Part shown: positions 8,803 through 20,066 of the stretch, piece after piece | Layout: each line of letters begins with the position of its first letter | How positions within the stretch are numbered: the first letter of the stretch is position 1 | Assembly (NCBI GenBank): GCA_031291645.1 | Contig: JARLIQ010000119.1 | Location: forward strand, 38,348-102,347 | Direction: 5' to 3' | Length of the DNA stretch: 64,000 nucleotides | From: Caulobacteraceae bacterium | GTDB taxonomy: Bacteria; Pseudomonadota; Alphaproteobacteria; Caulobacterales; Caulobacteraceae | Position numbers and translations under genes: made by a program | Notes under the pieces: model-generated | Seen by the model: only the letters and a program-made list of their open reading frames with translations | Told to the model about the DNA's origin: nothing | The model's database searches: none

Positions 8803-10311
8803 TCATCGCCCGCTGAGCGTCGGCATGACGAAACTCTGGTCGCTGACCGGCCCCGTCTTCGGCCAGCGGGAGGTAACCGTCTTCGTGCGCGTGTAGAAGC
8901 GGACGCCATCCATGCCGTACTGGTTCAGGTCTCCGAAGCCCGAGCGCTTCCAGCCGCCGAAGGTGTGGTAGGAGACGGGCACGGGGATCGGCACATTGAT
9001 CCCGACCATGCCCACCTCGACCTGAGCGGCGAATTCCCGCGCCGCCTCGCCATTGCGCGTGAAGATCGCCACGCCGTTCCCGTAGGGGTGGCGTGAGGCC
9101 AGGCCGATCGCCTCCGGCAGGCTCTCGGCCCGCACCATCTGCAGCACCGGCCCGAAGATTTCCTCCTGATAGGTCTGCATGGCCGGCGTGACGCGGTCGA
9201 ACAACGTCGGCCCCATGAAGAAGCCCTGCTCATGACCCTTCAGGGCGAAGCCGCGACCGTCGATCACCAGCTCCGCGCCTTCGTCGACGCCCATCTGGAT
9301 GTATCGTTCGACGCGCGCCTTGTGCGCCGCGCTGACCACCGGGCCGAAATGCGCGCGCTCGTCCGTGGAGACCCCAACACGCAAGCCGCCTATCGCCGAG
9401 ACCAATTTCTCGCGCAAGGCTTCAGCCGTCCCCTCACCCACCGGCACGACAACCGGCAGGGCCATGCACCGCTCCCCCGCCGACCCATAGGCCGCGCCCA
9501 TGATGTCGGCCACGGTCTGGTCCAGATCCGCGTCCGGCAGGACGACGCCATGGTTCTTGGCGCCCCCCATGCATTGCATGCGCTTGCCCTTGGCTGCGCC
9601 GCGTCCATAGACATATTGGGCCACGTCCGAGGAGCCGACGAAACTCACCGCCTTGATGTCTGGGTGGTCGAGGATGGCGTCGACCATGGCCTTGTCCCCG
9701 TGCGCCACGTTGAGCACGCCGCGCGGCAGCCCCGCTTCTGTCATCAGCTCGGCCAGGCGGACAGGAACCGTCGGGTCGCGCTCCGACGGCTTCAGAATGA
9801 AGGCGTTGCCGCAGGCGATAGCCGGGGCCAGCATCCAGAGCGGGATCATCGCGGGGAAATTGAACGGGGTGACGCCGGCCACGACGCCGAGCGGCTGACG
9901 CATGGAATAGACGTCGATGCCCGGGCCGGCCCCTTCGGTATAGTCGCCCTTCATCAGGTGGGGGACGCCGCAGGCGAACTCGACCACGTCCAGACCGCGT
10001 TGGATGTCACCGCGGGCGTCCGACACCACCTTGCCATGTTCCGACGCCAGCAGCAGCGCCAGCTCGTCCATATGGGCCTCGATCAGGCGCTTGAACTCGA
10101 ACATTACTCGCGCCCGCCGCTGCGGGTTCAGCGCCGCCCAGGCCGGCTGGGCCGCCTTGGCCGCCGCGACCGCGCGCTCAAGCGTGCCGCCGTCGCCAAG
10201 CTCGACGCTCGCCTGGACCCGGCCTGTGTTGGGGTCGAAAACGTCTTGCGAGCGGGAGAGCGACCCGGCGGAAAAGCTCGTCCCGTCGATGAAATGGCTG
10301 ATGCTGCGCAT
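8803..10311 (-). CDS. mmsA: CoA-acylating methylmalonate/malonate-semialdehyde dehydrogenase
   Basis: This 502-residue aldehyde dehydrogenase converts malonate semialdehyde to acetyl-CoA (or methylmalonate semialdehyde to propionyl-CoA) with NAD+ and CoA, releasing CO2. The catalytic cysteine is in GSAGERCMALPV (about residue 284), and TPFNFPAMIPLWM holds the conserved asparagine. The usual ELGGK glutamate motif is replaced by CMGGAKNH, a hallmark of the CoA-dependent MmsA class. An AAGGGAT ribosome site precedes the ATG. In this locus it would finish beta-alanine (uracil) or beta-aminoisobutyrate (thymine) catabolism after the transaminase at 12046. It is divergent from a LysR regulator. Confidence 0.93.
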   Translation of the reverse strand: MRSISHFIDGTSFSAGSLSRSQDVFDPNTGRVQASVELGDGGTLERAVAAAKAAQPAWAALNPQRRARVMFEFKRLIEAHMDELALLLASEHGKVVSDARGDIQRGLDVVEFACGVPHLMKGDYTEGAGPGIDVYSMRQPLGVVAGVTPFNFPAMIPLWMLAPAIACGNAFILKPSERDPTVPVRLAELMTEAGLPRGVLNVAHGDKAMVDAILDHPDIKAVSFVGSSDVAQYVYGRGAAKGKRMQCMGGAKNHGVVLPDADLDQTVADIMGAAYGSAGERCMALPVVVPVGEGTAEALREKLVSAIGGLRVGVSTDERAHFGPVVSAAHKARVERYIQMGVDEGAELVIDGRGFALKGHEQGFFMGPTLFDRVTPAMQTYQEEIFGPVLQMVRAESLPEAIGLASRHPYGNGVAIFTRNGEAAREFAAQVEVGMVGINVPIPVPVSYHTFGGWKRSGFGDLNQYGMDGVRFYTRTKTVTSRWPKTGPVSDQSFVMPTLSGR

Positions 10312-10416
10312 GGAGATCCCTTCGGCCTTTGACGCGTGCCATACATGGGCGAAAAGACCTAGAGTAGGTCGGTATCAACCCATCAGATGTGCAAAATTTC
10401 ATATGCCAAGCTCGCC

Positions 10417-11304
10417 ATGCTGAACTGGGACGATCTGCGCATCTTCCTCGCCGTGGCGCGGGAGGGCGGCCTGCTTCCCGCCGCGCGGCGCCTCGGTCTG
10501 GACCACACCACGGTGGCCCGTCGGATCTCGACCCTGGAAGAGGCCGTGGGAGCTCGCCTGGTCGATCGATCGCCGCGCGGGGCGCGGTTGACCGACGCCG
10601 GCGCGGGCATGATCGAGCATGCCGAGCGCATGGAGGCGGAGGCCGTGGTTGCTGGATCGGCGTGGAAGGGCGCGGATCAGCAAGCCTCCGGCGTCGTGCG
10701 CCTGGCCACGCCCGAGGCCTTCGGCGCGTGGCTGGTCGCCCCCGCCGTGCGGGCCTTTCATGACCAGTATCCCGAGATTCAGCTCGAACTCGTCCCGGAA
10801 TCCCGGCTCATCAGCCTATCCAAGCGCGACGCCGACTTGGCCGTGATGCTGAGCCGGCCGCCGCAGGGGCGACTGTTCGCCCAAAGGCTGATCGACTACG
10901 AGCTGGGCCTGTTCGCCTCCCGCGCCTACCTCGAAGAGACCGGGGCCGTCGACAGTCTCGACGCGCTGAAGGGCCGCCCCCTGGTCGGCTACATCGACGA
11001 GATGATCGACATTCCGGAGTTGCGCTATGTTGACCAGTTCGCCAACGGCTCCAAGACGGTGTTCCGCTCGACATCCATCACGGCGCAGCAGATCGCCGTG
11101 TCCGCCGGTCTGGGCCTGGGGGTGCTGCACGTTTTCGCCGCCGAGCAGAACCCGCAGTTGATCAGGGTGATGGCCGAACGCATTTCGATCAAGCGCAGCT
11201 ACTGGCTGGCGATGCACCCCGATCAGAGGCGCCTGCCGCGGGTCCGCGCTGTCGCGGACTTCCTCCGGGGGCTGACGCGCGCCCATCTGCGACATCGCGG
11301 CTGA
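10417..11304 (+). CDS. LysR family transcriptional regulator
   Basis: This is a LysR-type regulator of 295 residues from the ATG at 10417; an ATG at 10387 would add ten. The chosen start gives the usual MLNWDDLRIFLAVAR opening. The winged helix-turn-helix covers about residues 1-60 (AARRLGLDHTTVARRISTLE) and is followed by the periplasmic-binding-protein-like effector domain. It is divergent from mmsA with a short intergenic region, so it probably controls mmsA and itself. A pathway intermediate such as malonate semialdehyde or beta-alanine is a plausible effector, but that is inference. Confidence 0.85.
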   Translation: MLNWDDLRIFLAVAREGGLLPAARRLGLDHTTVARRISTLEEAVGARLVDRSPRGARLTDAGAGMIEHAERMEAEAVVAGSAWKGADQQASGVVRLATPEAFGAWLVAPAVRAFHDQYPEIQLELVPESRLISLSKRDADLAVMLSRPPQGRLFAQRLIDYELGLFASRAYLEETGAVDSLDALKGRPLVGYIDEMIDIPELRYVDQFANGSKTVFRSTSITAQQIAVSAGLGLGVLHVFAAEQNPQLIRVMAERISIKRSYWLAMHPDQRRLPRVRAVADFLRGLTRAHLRHRG

Positions 11305-11336
11305 GGCGCGGAAACCATGAGCCACGCCGGGCGGCG

Positions 11337-11891
11337 TCAGAAGCTGGGAGGGGTGCAGGCGCTGACGAGTTGGGCGGGCTTGTCGCCGACGCAGCGAAAG
11401 CGATGCGGGCGCCGGCTCGCGAAACTGTAGGCGTCTCCGGGGCCCAGCACCCGGCGCTCGCCATCCACCGTCACCTCAAGCAGACCCGCGATGATGACGC
11501 CCCCTTCCTCCCCCTCGTGGCTGAGAGGGATACGGCCGGTGTCGGCCCCGGGTTGATAGCACTCGAACAGGATCTGCAACTGGCGGCCGGCCATGGTGCG
11601 CCCGACCTGTCGATATGAGATCGCGCCCTTGCCGATCTCGACGAGTTCGGCCGCCCGGTGGAAGGGGCTTGGCTCCCGCTCTGGTTCGAACGCAAAGAAC
11701 TCGGCAAGGCCGATCGGCACCGCATCCAATATCCGCTTGAGCGCTCCAACCGACGGGTTGGTCCGGTTCGCCTCGATCAGCGACACCGTCGAATTCGTGA
11801 TGCCGGCCCGCTTGGCCAGTTGCCGTTGAGACAGGCCCACCGCCTCACGGACATGACGCAGCCGACTTCCGATATCCACGCTCAGACTCAT
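11337..11891 (-). CDS. XRE-family regulator with cupin domain (PuuR-like)
   Basis: This 184-residue regulator has an N-terminal XRE helix-turn-helix (residues about 8-62, containing LSQRQLAKRAGITNSTVS) and a C-terminal cupin_2 sensor domain (LSHEGEEGGVIIAGLLEV, then LGPGDAYSFASRRPHRF). PuuR-type proteins of this design usually repress amine or amino-acid catabolism genes and respond to the substrate. The ATG at 11891 is preferred over a GTG at 11936. It is divergent from the omega-amino acid transaminase at 12046, which it most likely controls. Confidence 0.85.
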   Translation of the reverse strand: MSLSVDIGSRLRHVREAVGLSQRQLAKRAGITNSTVSLIEANRTNPSVGALKRILDAVPIGLAEFFAFEPEREPSPFHRAAELVEIGKGAISYRQVGRTMAGRQLQILFECYQPGADTGRIPLSHEGEEGGVIIAGLLEVTVDGERRVLGPGDAYSFASRRPHRFRCVGDKPAQLVSACTPPSF

Positions 11892-12045
11892 TGGTTCGCC
11901 CCGTTCGCGTTGCAGATGTTTGATATACGGCAACACTCAAGGGCGAGGCGCATGAATCCACAGGCTTTGGCAGCGACGAACTAAACGGCTTGCGCACGCA
12001 GGGATGTCGAACCCAACATACTGATAGAAAAGGAATATTTTCATC

Positions 12046-13368
12046 ATGTATGCCGATGCCCGGGCCGGAGCGCTTGACGCGTTCTGGATGCCCTTCACCG
12101 CCAATCGCCAGTTCAAGGCCACGCCTCGTCTGCTGGCCGCCGCGCAAGGCATGTTCTATACAAGCAACGACGGCCGGCCCGTGCTCGACGGCACGTCCGG
12201 CCTCTGGTGCGTCAACGCCGGCCACGGGCGCCCGGAGATCGCCGAGGCGGTGAGCGCGCAGCTTCGGACGCTCGACTATGCGCCGAACTTCCAGATGGGC
12301 CATCCGATCGCCTTCCAGTTCGCCGAACGATTGGCGAGCATCGCGCCTGCGGGCCTGGACCGGATTTTCTTCACCGGGTCCGGGTCCGAGTCCGTCGATA
12401 CGGCCCTCAAGATCGCCCTCGCCTACCAGCGCAGCATCGGCCAGGGCGGCCGCACGCGGTTGATCGGGCGGGAACGCGGCTACCATGGCGCCGGCTTCGG
12501 CGGCATATCGGTCGGCGGCCTCGTCGCCAACCGACGCGCATTCGGGCCGCTGCTTCCCGGTGTCGACCATATCCGTCACACCCACGATCTGGCCGCCAAC
12601 GCGTTTTCCGCCGGCTCGCCCACGCACGGGGCGGCCTTGGCCGACGATCTCGAACGGCTTGTCCAGTTGCATGGCGCCGAAACCATAGCCGCAGTCATTG
12701 TCGAGCCGGTGGCGGGCTCCACCGGGGTCCTGCCCCCGCCCAAGGGCTATCTCGATCGACTGCGCCAAATCGCGACGCGGCATGGCATCCTTCTGATCTT
12801 TGACGAGGTGATCACCGGCTTCGGGCGGCTGGGCGCCCCCTTCGCCGCCGATTATTTCGGGGTGACGCCGGACCTGATGACCACCGCAAAAGGGATCACG
12901 AACGGCGCCTTGCCAATGGGGGCGGTGTTCGTTTCCCGCGACATTCACGACGCCGTCGTCGATGGACCCGACACTGCGATCGAGCTGTTCCACGGCTACA
13001 CCTATTCCGGCCACCCGGCAGCGTGCGCGGCCGGCATGGCGACGCTGGACATCTATCAGCACGAGGACCTCTTCAGCCGCGCGACGGCGCTCGCGGAAGA
13101 TTGGCGCGAGGCGATGTTCTCACTGCGCGACGCGCCGCACGTGATCGACATCCGCACCGTGGGCCTGGCGGCGGGGATCGAGCTTTCACCGAGGCCCGGC
13201 GAACCCGGCGCGCGCGCCTACGAGGTGTTCGTCGATTGCTTTGAACGCGGCCTGCTTGTCCGCGTGACCGCGGACATTGTCGCGCTGTCGCCGCCGTTGA
13301 TCGTCGAGCGGGGACAGATCGAGATGATGGCGGCGTCGATCGGCGAGGCCCTGGCGCGCGTCGCCTGA
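12046..13368 (+). CDS. Omega-amino acid (beta-alanine):pyruvate transaminase
   Basis: This 440-residue class III PLP-dependent aminotransferase would move the amino group of beta-alanine to pyruvate, giving malonate semialdehyde and alanine. PLP-site residues are visible in GSGSESVDTALK (about residues 112-123), RERGYHGAGFGG, the aspartate of IFDEVITGFGR, and the Schiff-base lysine Lys282 in TTAKGITNGALPMG. The start MYADARAGALDAFWMPF resembles beta-alanine:pyruvate transaminases. The substrate is inferred from context: the pyrimidine pathway upstream makes beta-alanine and MmsA uses the product. Other omega-amino acids or amines remain possible. It is divergent from the PuuR-like regulator. 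Confidence 0.85.
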   Translation: MYADARAGALDAFWMPFTANRQFKATPRLLAAAQGMFYTSNDGRPVLDGTSGLWCVNAGHGRPEIAEAVSAQLRTLDYAPNFQMGHPIAFQFAERLASIAPAGLDRIFFTGSGSESVDTALKIALAYQRSIGQGGRTRLIGRERGYHGAGFGGISVGGLVANRRAFGPLLPGVDHIRHTHDLAANAFSAGSPTHGAALADDLERLVQLHGAETIAAVIVEPVAGSTGVLPPPKGYLDRLRQIATRHGILLIFDEVITGFGRLGAPFAADYFGVTPDLMTTAKGITNGALPMGAVFVSRDIHDAVVDGPDTAIELFHGYTYSGHPAACAAGMATLDIYQHEDLFSRATALAEDWREAMFSLRDAPHVIDIRTVGLAAGIELSPRPGEPGARAYEVFVDCFERGLLVRVTADIVALSPPLIVERGQIEMMAASIGEALARVA

Positions 13369-13439
13369 CGGGTTCGGCGCGGATGGCCGACGCCTCACCG
13401 ACAAACAGCCCCCGTCCAGCCCTTAGAGGAGCGCACGTC

Positions 13440-13535
13440 ATGACACCTCCAGCCGCTGCGGGCCTGTCGGGACGCCAACCCCCGGACCGAGCCGCGCTGG
13501 ACGCGCGCAAGCCCTGCCGGGCGCCCCGTCCATGA
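13440..13535 (+). CDS. Possible 31-aa leader peptide coupled to the downstream dehydrogenase
   Basis: This is a very short frame whose ATG has a GAGGAG ribosome site about 8 bases upstream. Its TGA overlaps the ATG of the next gene (ATGA), and that gene has no ribosome site of its own. This suggests translational coupling. The peptide (MTPPAAAGLSGRQPPDRAAL and on) is proline- and arginine-rich with no recognisable motif. It could equally be chance. Confidence 0.25.
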   Translation: MTPPAAAGLSGRQPPDRAALDARKPCRAPRP

Positions 13536-14458
13536 GCGTCCTCTACCGATCGGAGGCGGCTCAGGCCGAAGCGTGGTCTCAGTATTTCGCCGAACACGCA
13601 CCAGATCTCACCTTCCGGATATGGCCTGACGCCGGCGACCTCGCCGAGGTCGAGTACCTGATCGCGTGGCAGTGGCCCCCGGCGTTCCTGGCGAGCCTGA
13701 CGAATCTGAAGGTCCTGTTTTCCGCCAGCGCCGGCGTGGATCACGTCGACCTCTCGGCGGCGCCGGCGCGGCCGCAGCTGGTCCGGATGATCGAGCCGGG
13801 CCTGGCGGACAGCATGAGCGAATATGTGACGATGTCGGTGTTGGCGCTGCACCGCGACCTGCTGCGCTACATCGCCAACCAGGCCGAACGCCGGTGGGCG
13901 TCGCTCCCCATCCGCCCGGCCGGCGGACGGTCCGTCGGCGTCATGGGATTGGGCGTACTCGGGCAGGCCGTGCTGGCGCGCCTGGCGCCGTTCGGCTTTC
14001 GGCTCAGGGGCTGGAACAGGTCCCAGCGCGCGATCCCTGGCGTGGACTGCTACGCCGGGGAGGAGGCGCTGAACGCCTTCCTCGGCCAATGCGACGTGTT
14101 GATATGCCTTCTGCCCCTCACGGACGACACCCGAGGCGTCCTCGGCCGGAGGACCTTCGCCGCCCTGCCGCGCGGCGGCGCCATCATCAACGTCGGGCGC
14201 GGCGGCCACCTCGATCAGCAGGCGCTGATCGAGGCCCTGGATGAGGGCCAACTGTCAGGCGCGATCCTGGACGTCGCCGACCCGGAGCCGCTCCCGGACG
14301 ACGATCGGCTCTGGAACCATCCAAAGGTCCTGTTGACGCCGCATGTGGCGAGCATGGCCCATGCGCAGACCGCCGCGCGGGCCGTGCTGGAAAATCTGCG
14401 TCGGCATCAGCGCGGCGAACCGCTTCACGGCCTCGTCGACCGACGCAAGGGCTACTGA
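13532..14458 (+). CDS. D-2-hydroxyacid dehydrogenase (glyoxylate/hydroxypyruvate reductase A-like)
   Basis: This is a 308-residue NAD(P)-dependent dehydrogenase of the GhrA branch. The Rossmann fingerprint GLGVLG lies near residue 136. The catalytic triad is seen as Arg in NVGRGGHLD, Glu in VADPEPLP and His in LTPHVASMAH. Family members reduce glyoxylate or hydroxypyruvate to the 2-hydroxyacid. In this locus it may dispose of glyoxylate made by transamination or reduce another 2-oxo acid. Reduction of malonate semialdehyde, a 3-oxo acid, would be atypical. It converges on the amidohydrolase gene and overlaps its 3' end by 7 bases. Confidence 0.82.
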   Translation: MSVLYRSEAAQAEAWSQYFAEHAPDLTFRIWPDAGDLAEVEYLIAWQWPPAFLASLTNLKVLFSASAGVDHVDLSAAPARPQLVRMIEPGLADSMSEYVTMSVLALHRDLLRYIANQAERRWASLPIRPAGGRSVGVMGLGVLGQAVLARLAPFGFRLRGWNRSQRAIPGVDCYAGEEALNAFLGQCDVLICLLPLTDDTRGVLGRRTFAALPRGGAIINVGRGGHLDQQALIEALDEGQLSGAILDVADPEPLPDDDRLWNHPKVLLTPHVASMAHAQTAARAVLENLRRHQRGEPLHGLVDRRKGY

Positions 14459-15717
14459 CCGGCGACACCCGCGCGCTCGATCATCGCATGCAGCAGCACG
14501 TTGCATCCCGCCGCGACGTGCTCGGGTTTGGCGTCCTCGATCTCGTTGTGGCTGATGCCGTCCCGGCACGGAATGAAGATCATCCCCGTAGGCGCCAGGC
14601 GCGCCATGTAGACCGCATCATGGCCGGCGCCGGAGACCACGGGCATGCTCGAATAGCCGAGCCCTTCCGCCGCTCGCGCCACGGCGTCGACGCAATCGGC
14701 GTGAAAGGCCTGGGCCGGATAGGCCGAGACCTGTTCGATCCGGATGGGCAGACCCGTCTCGGCCGTCAGGCGATCGGCGACGCCGCGGATGTCGGCGTCC
14801 ATCGCCTCGCACAACTCATCGCTAGCATTGCGCAGATCGATGGAGAACCTGACGCTGCCGGGAATGACATTGCGGCTGTTGGGCCGGACGTCGACCATGC
14901 CGACCGTTCCGCGGCCATGCGGCTGATGGCGAAGCGCGCAAGCGACCACCTCCTGCATCAACCGGGCCGCCACCTGCAAGGCGTCGCGCCGCAGAGCCAT
15001 CGGCGTCGGCCCGGCGTGGGCCTCCATGCCGGTCACCGTGCAGTCGTACCACCTGATGCCCAGCACGCCGGTGACCACGCCGATGGTCTTGCCGTGGTCT
15101 TCGAGCACCGGCCCCTGCTCGATGTGAGCCTCGAAATAGGCTCCGACGGGATGCTCGCCCGGCTCCTGATCCCCAAGATAGCCTATGCGCTCCAGCTCGC
15201 CCTTGACCGTCTTGCCCTCGTCGTCCGCGGCGGCGTAGGCGTGCTCGAGGCTGAAGGCTTTGGCGAACACGCCTGATCCCATCATCACCGGCACGAAACG
15301 CGTGCCTTCCTCGTTGGTCCAGAACACCACCTCTATCGGCGCCTCGGTCTCGACGCCGTGATCGTTCAGTGTACGGACCACCTCTAGCCCGGCCAACACG
15401 CCGTAGTTGCCATCGAACTTGCCGCCGGTCGGCTGGGTGTCGATATGGCTGCCCGTCACGACCGGCGGCAGGGCGTTGTCGCGTCCGGCGCGGCGCATGA
15501 AGACATTGCCGATCTTGTCGACGGTCACGGTCATCCCGGCCGCGCGCGCCCACCCGATGACGAGGTCCCGGCCCTGCCGGTCGAGATCGGTCAGGGCCAA
15601 GCGGCGCACGCCGCCCTTGGGCGTCGCGCCGATCGTCGCCAGTTCCATCAGCGAGGCCCACAGGCGCTCGTCGTCGATGCGCAGGTCTTCCAGCTTGGGG
15701 ATGTTGGTCGTCGGCAT
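14452..15717 (-). CDS. N-carbamoyl-beta-alanine amidohydrolase (beta-ureidopropionase; AmaB/HyuC-type Zn hydrolase)
   Basis: This 421-residue M20-fold amidase would hydrolyse N-carbamoyl-beta-alanine to beta-alanine, CO2 and ammonia. Zinc ligands appear in GSHIDTQPTGGKFDGNYGV (about residues 87-105), TNEEGTRF, HIEQGPVLE and GISHNEIE. The dimerisation domain carries GMEAHAGPTPMALRRDA and the substrate arginine region NVIPGSVRFSIDLR. The ATG at 15717 has a GGAGG site 5 bases upstream; a longer open frame only overlaps the next gene. It follows dihydropyrimidinase by 13 bases, which supports the pyrimidine role over allantoate or hydantoin use, though the fold alone cannot separate these. Confidence 0.9.
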   Translation of the reverse strand: MPTTNIPKLEDLRIDDERLWASLMELATIGATPKGGVRRLALTDLDRQGRDLVIGWARAAGMTVTVDKIGNVFMRRAGRDNALPPVVTGSHIDTQPTGGKFDGNYGVLAGLEVVRTLNDHGVETEAPIEVVFWTNEEGTRFVPVMMGSGVFAKAFSLEHAYAAADDEGKTVKGELERIGYLGDQEPGEHPVGAYFEAHIEQGPVLEDHGKTIGVVTGVLGIRWYDCTVTGMEAHAGPTPMALRRDALQVAARLMQEVVACALRHQPHGRGTVGMVDVRPNSRNVIPGSVRFSIDLRNASDELCEAMDADIRGVADRLTAETGLPIRIEQVSAYPAQAFHADCVDAVARAAEGLGYSSMPVVSGAGHDAVYMARLAPTGMIFIPCRDGISHNEIEDAKPEHVAAGCNVLLHAMIERAGVAGQ

Positions 15718-15730
15718 CAGGTCCTCCGGA

Positions 15731-18720
<2,990 letters not shown>

Positions 18721-18752
18721 CTGCCTCTCCTCGCGCGGGCCAGGATTCACGG

Positions 18753-20066
18753 TCAATCAGCCGACGCCGCCACGCGCATCGGATTGTCTGGGTGCATGGA
18801 CCAGTTGGCGTATTCGCCGCTCACCCGCTCGCCCGTGCGCCTGTCGATCTCGCCCGACGCAAGCGCGCGCATGGCCAGGGCGCCGGGCGCCGGGCATATG
18901 GACACGCAGAGATTGCACCCGACGCAATCCTCTTCCCGAACCTCGAAATGACGCCGGCCGTCCCGGGTCGCCGTTATGGCCTGGTGCGAGGTGTCCTCGC
19001 AGACCACATGGCAGCGGCCGCACTGGATGCAGTGGTCCTGGTCGATCACCGCCTTTTCGACATGGTTGAGGTTGAGCGCGTTCCAATCCTTGACGGTCTG
19101 AACCGCACCGCCCCGGAAGGCCTCGATGGAGGCGTAGCCGCGCTGATCCATGAAGTTCGAAAGGCCGTCGCACAGATCCTCGACGATCTTGAAGCCGTAG
19201 ACCATCGCGGCCGTGCACACCTGCACCGAACCACAGCCCAGCGCGATAAACTCGGCCGCGTCGCGCCATGTCGAGATCCCGCCGATGCCTGAAATCGGCA
19301 AATCGCGGGTCTGGGCGTCGCGCGCGATCTCCGCCACCATGTTGAGCGCGATCGGCTTGACCGCCGGCCCGCAATAGCCGCCGTGCGAACCGGCGCCGTC
19401 CGTGCTCGGAATCATCGTCATCCGATCCAGATCGACGCCCATCACCGAGTTGAGCGTATTGATCAGGCTGACCGAGTCCGCGCCACCGGCGTGGGCCGCT
19501 CGGGCGGCTTGACGAATGTCCGTGATGTTCGGCGTGAGCTTCACGATGACCGGCAGCCGCGAGTAGTGCTTGCACCACTCGGTGATCAACTGGATGTATT
19601 CCGGGATCTGGCCCACCGTCGATCCCATGCCGCGTTCGCTCATGCCATGGGGGCAACCGAAGTTGAGCTCGACCCCGTCCGCGCCGGCATCCTCCGTCAT
19701 CGGCAAGAGACGACGCCACGCCGCTTCGTCGACCGGCGCCATCAGTGAGACCACCATCGCCCGGTCGGGCCACGCGCGCTTGACCCGAAGGATCTCGTCC
19801 AGGTTCGTCCTGAGAGGCCTGTCGCTGATGAGCTCGATGTTGTTGAAGCCGATAACGCGACGGTCCTGCGACATCAGGGTCGAGTAGCGCGGACCATTGA
19901 CGTTCACGACCGGCGGGTCCTCGCCCAGGGTTTTCCAGACCACCCCGCCCCACCCGGCTTCGAAGGCCCTGGTGACGTTGACCGCCTTGTCCGTCGGCGG
20001 CGCCGACGCAAGCCAGAAGGGGTTGGGGCTCTTGATGCCGACAAAGTCGATGCTCAGGTCAGCCAT
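18753..20066 (-). CDS. preA: Dihydropyrimidine dehydrogenase, FMN/Fe-S catalytic subunit (PreA-like)
   Basis: This 437-residue subunit reduces uracil or thymine to the dihydro form. An N-terminal FMN barrel of the dihydroorotate dehydrogenase type begins MADLSIDFVGIKSPNPFWLA and contains VELNFGCPHGMSERGMG. A C-terminal ferredoxin domain has two four-iron cluster motifs, CIQCGRCHVVC and CVGCNLCVSIC (about residues 342-400). The ATG at 20066 overlaps the preT stop by 8 bases, so the two subunits are translationally coupled. The stop is 32 bases from the permease start. Confidence 0.94.
   Translation of the reverse strand: MADLSIDFVGIKSPNPFWLASAPPTDKAVNVTRAFEAGWGGVVWKTLGEDPPVVNVNGPRYSTLMSQDRRVIGFNNIELISDRPLRTNLDEILRVKRAWPDRAMVVSLMAPVDEAAWRRLLPMTEDAGADGVELNFGCPHGMSERGMGSTVGQIPEYIQLITEWCKHYSRLPVIVKLTPNITDIRQAARAAHAGGADSVSLINTLNSVMGVDLDRMTMIPSTDGAGSHGGYCGPAVKPIALNMVAEIARDAQTRDLPISGIGGISTWRDAAEFIALGCGSVQVCTAAMVYGFKIVEDLCDGLSNFMDQRGYASIEAFRGGAVQTVKDWNALNLNHVEKAVIDQDHCIQCGRCHVVCEDTSHQAITATRDGRRHFEVREEDCVGCNLCVSICPAPGALAMRALASGEIDRRTGERVSGEYANWSMHPDNPMRVAASAD

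Noticed and set aside
11324..11337. ACGCC-gggc-GGCGT hairpin between the convergent LysR and XRE genes
   Set aside because: The stem is only five pairs with no T-run, which is common by chance at this GC content. Not strong enough to call a terminator.
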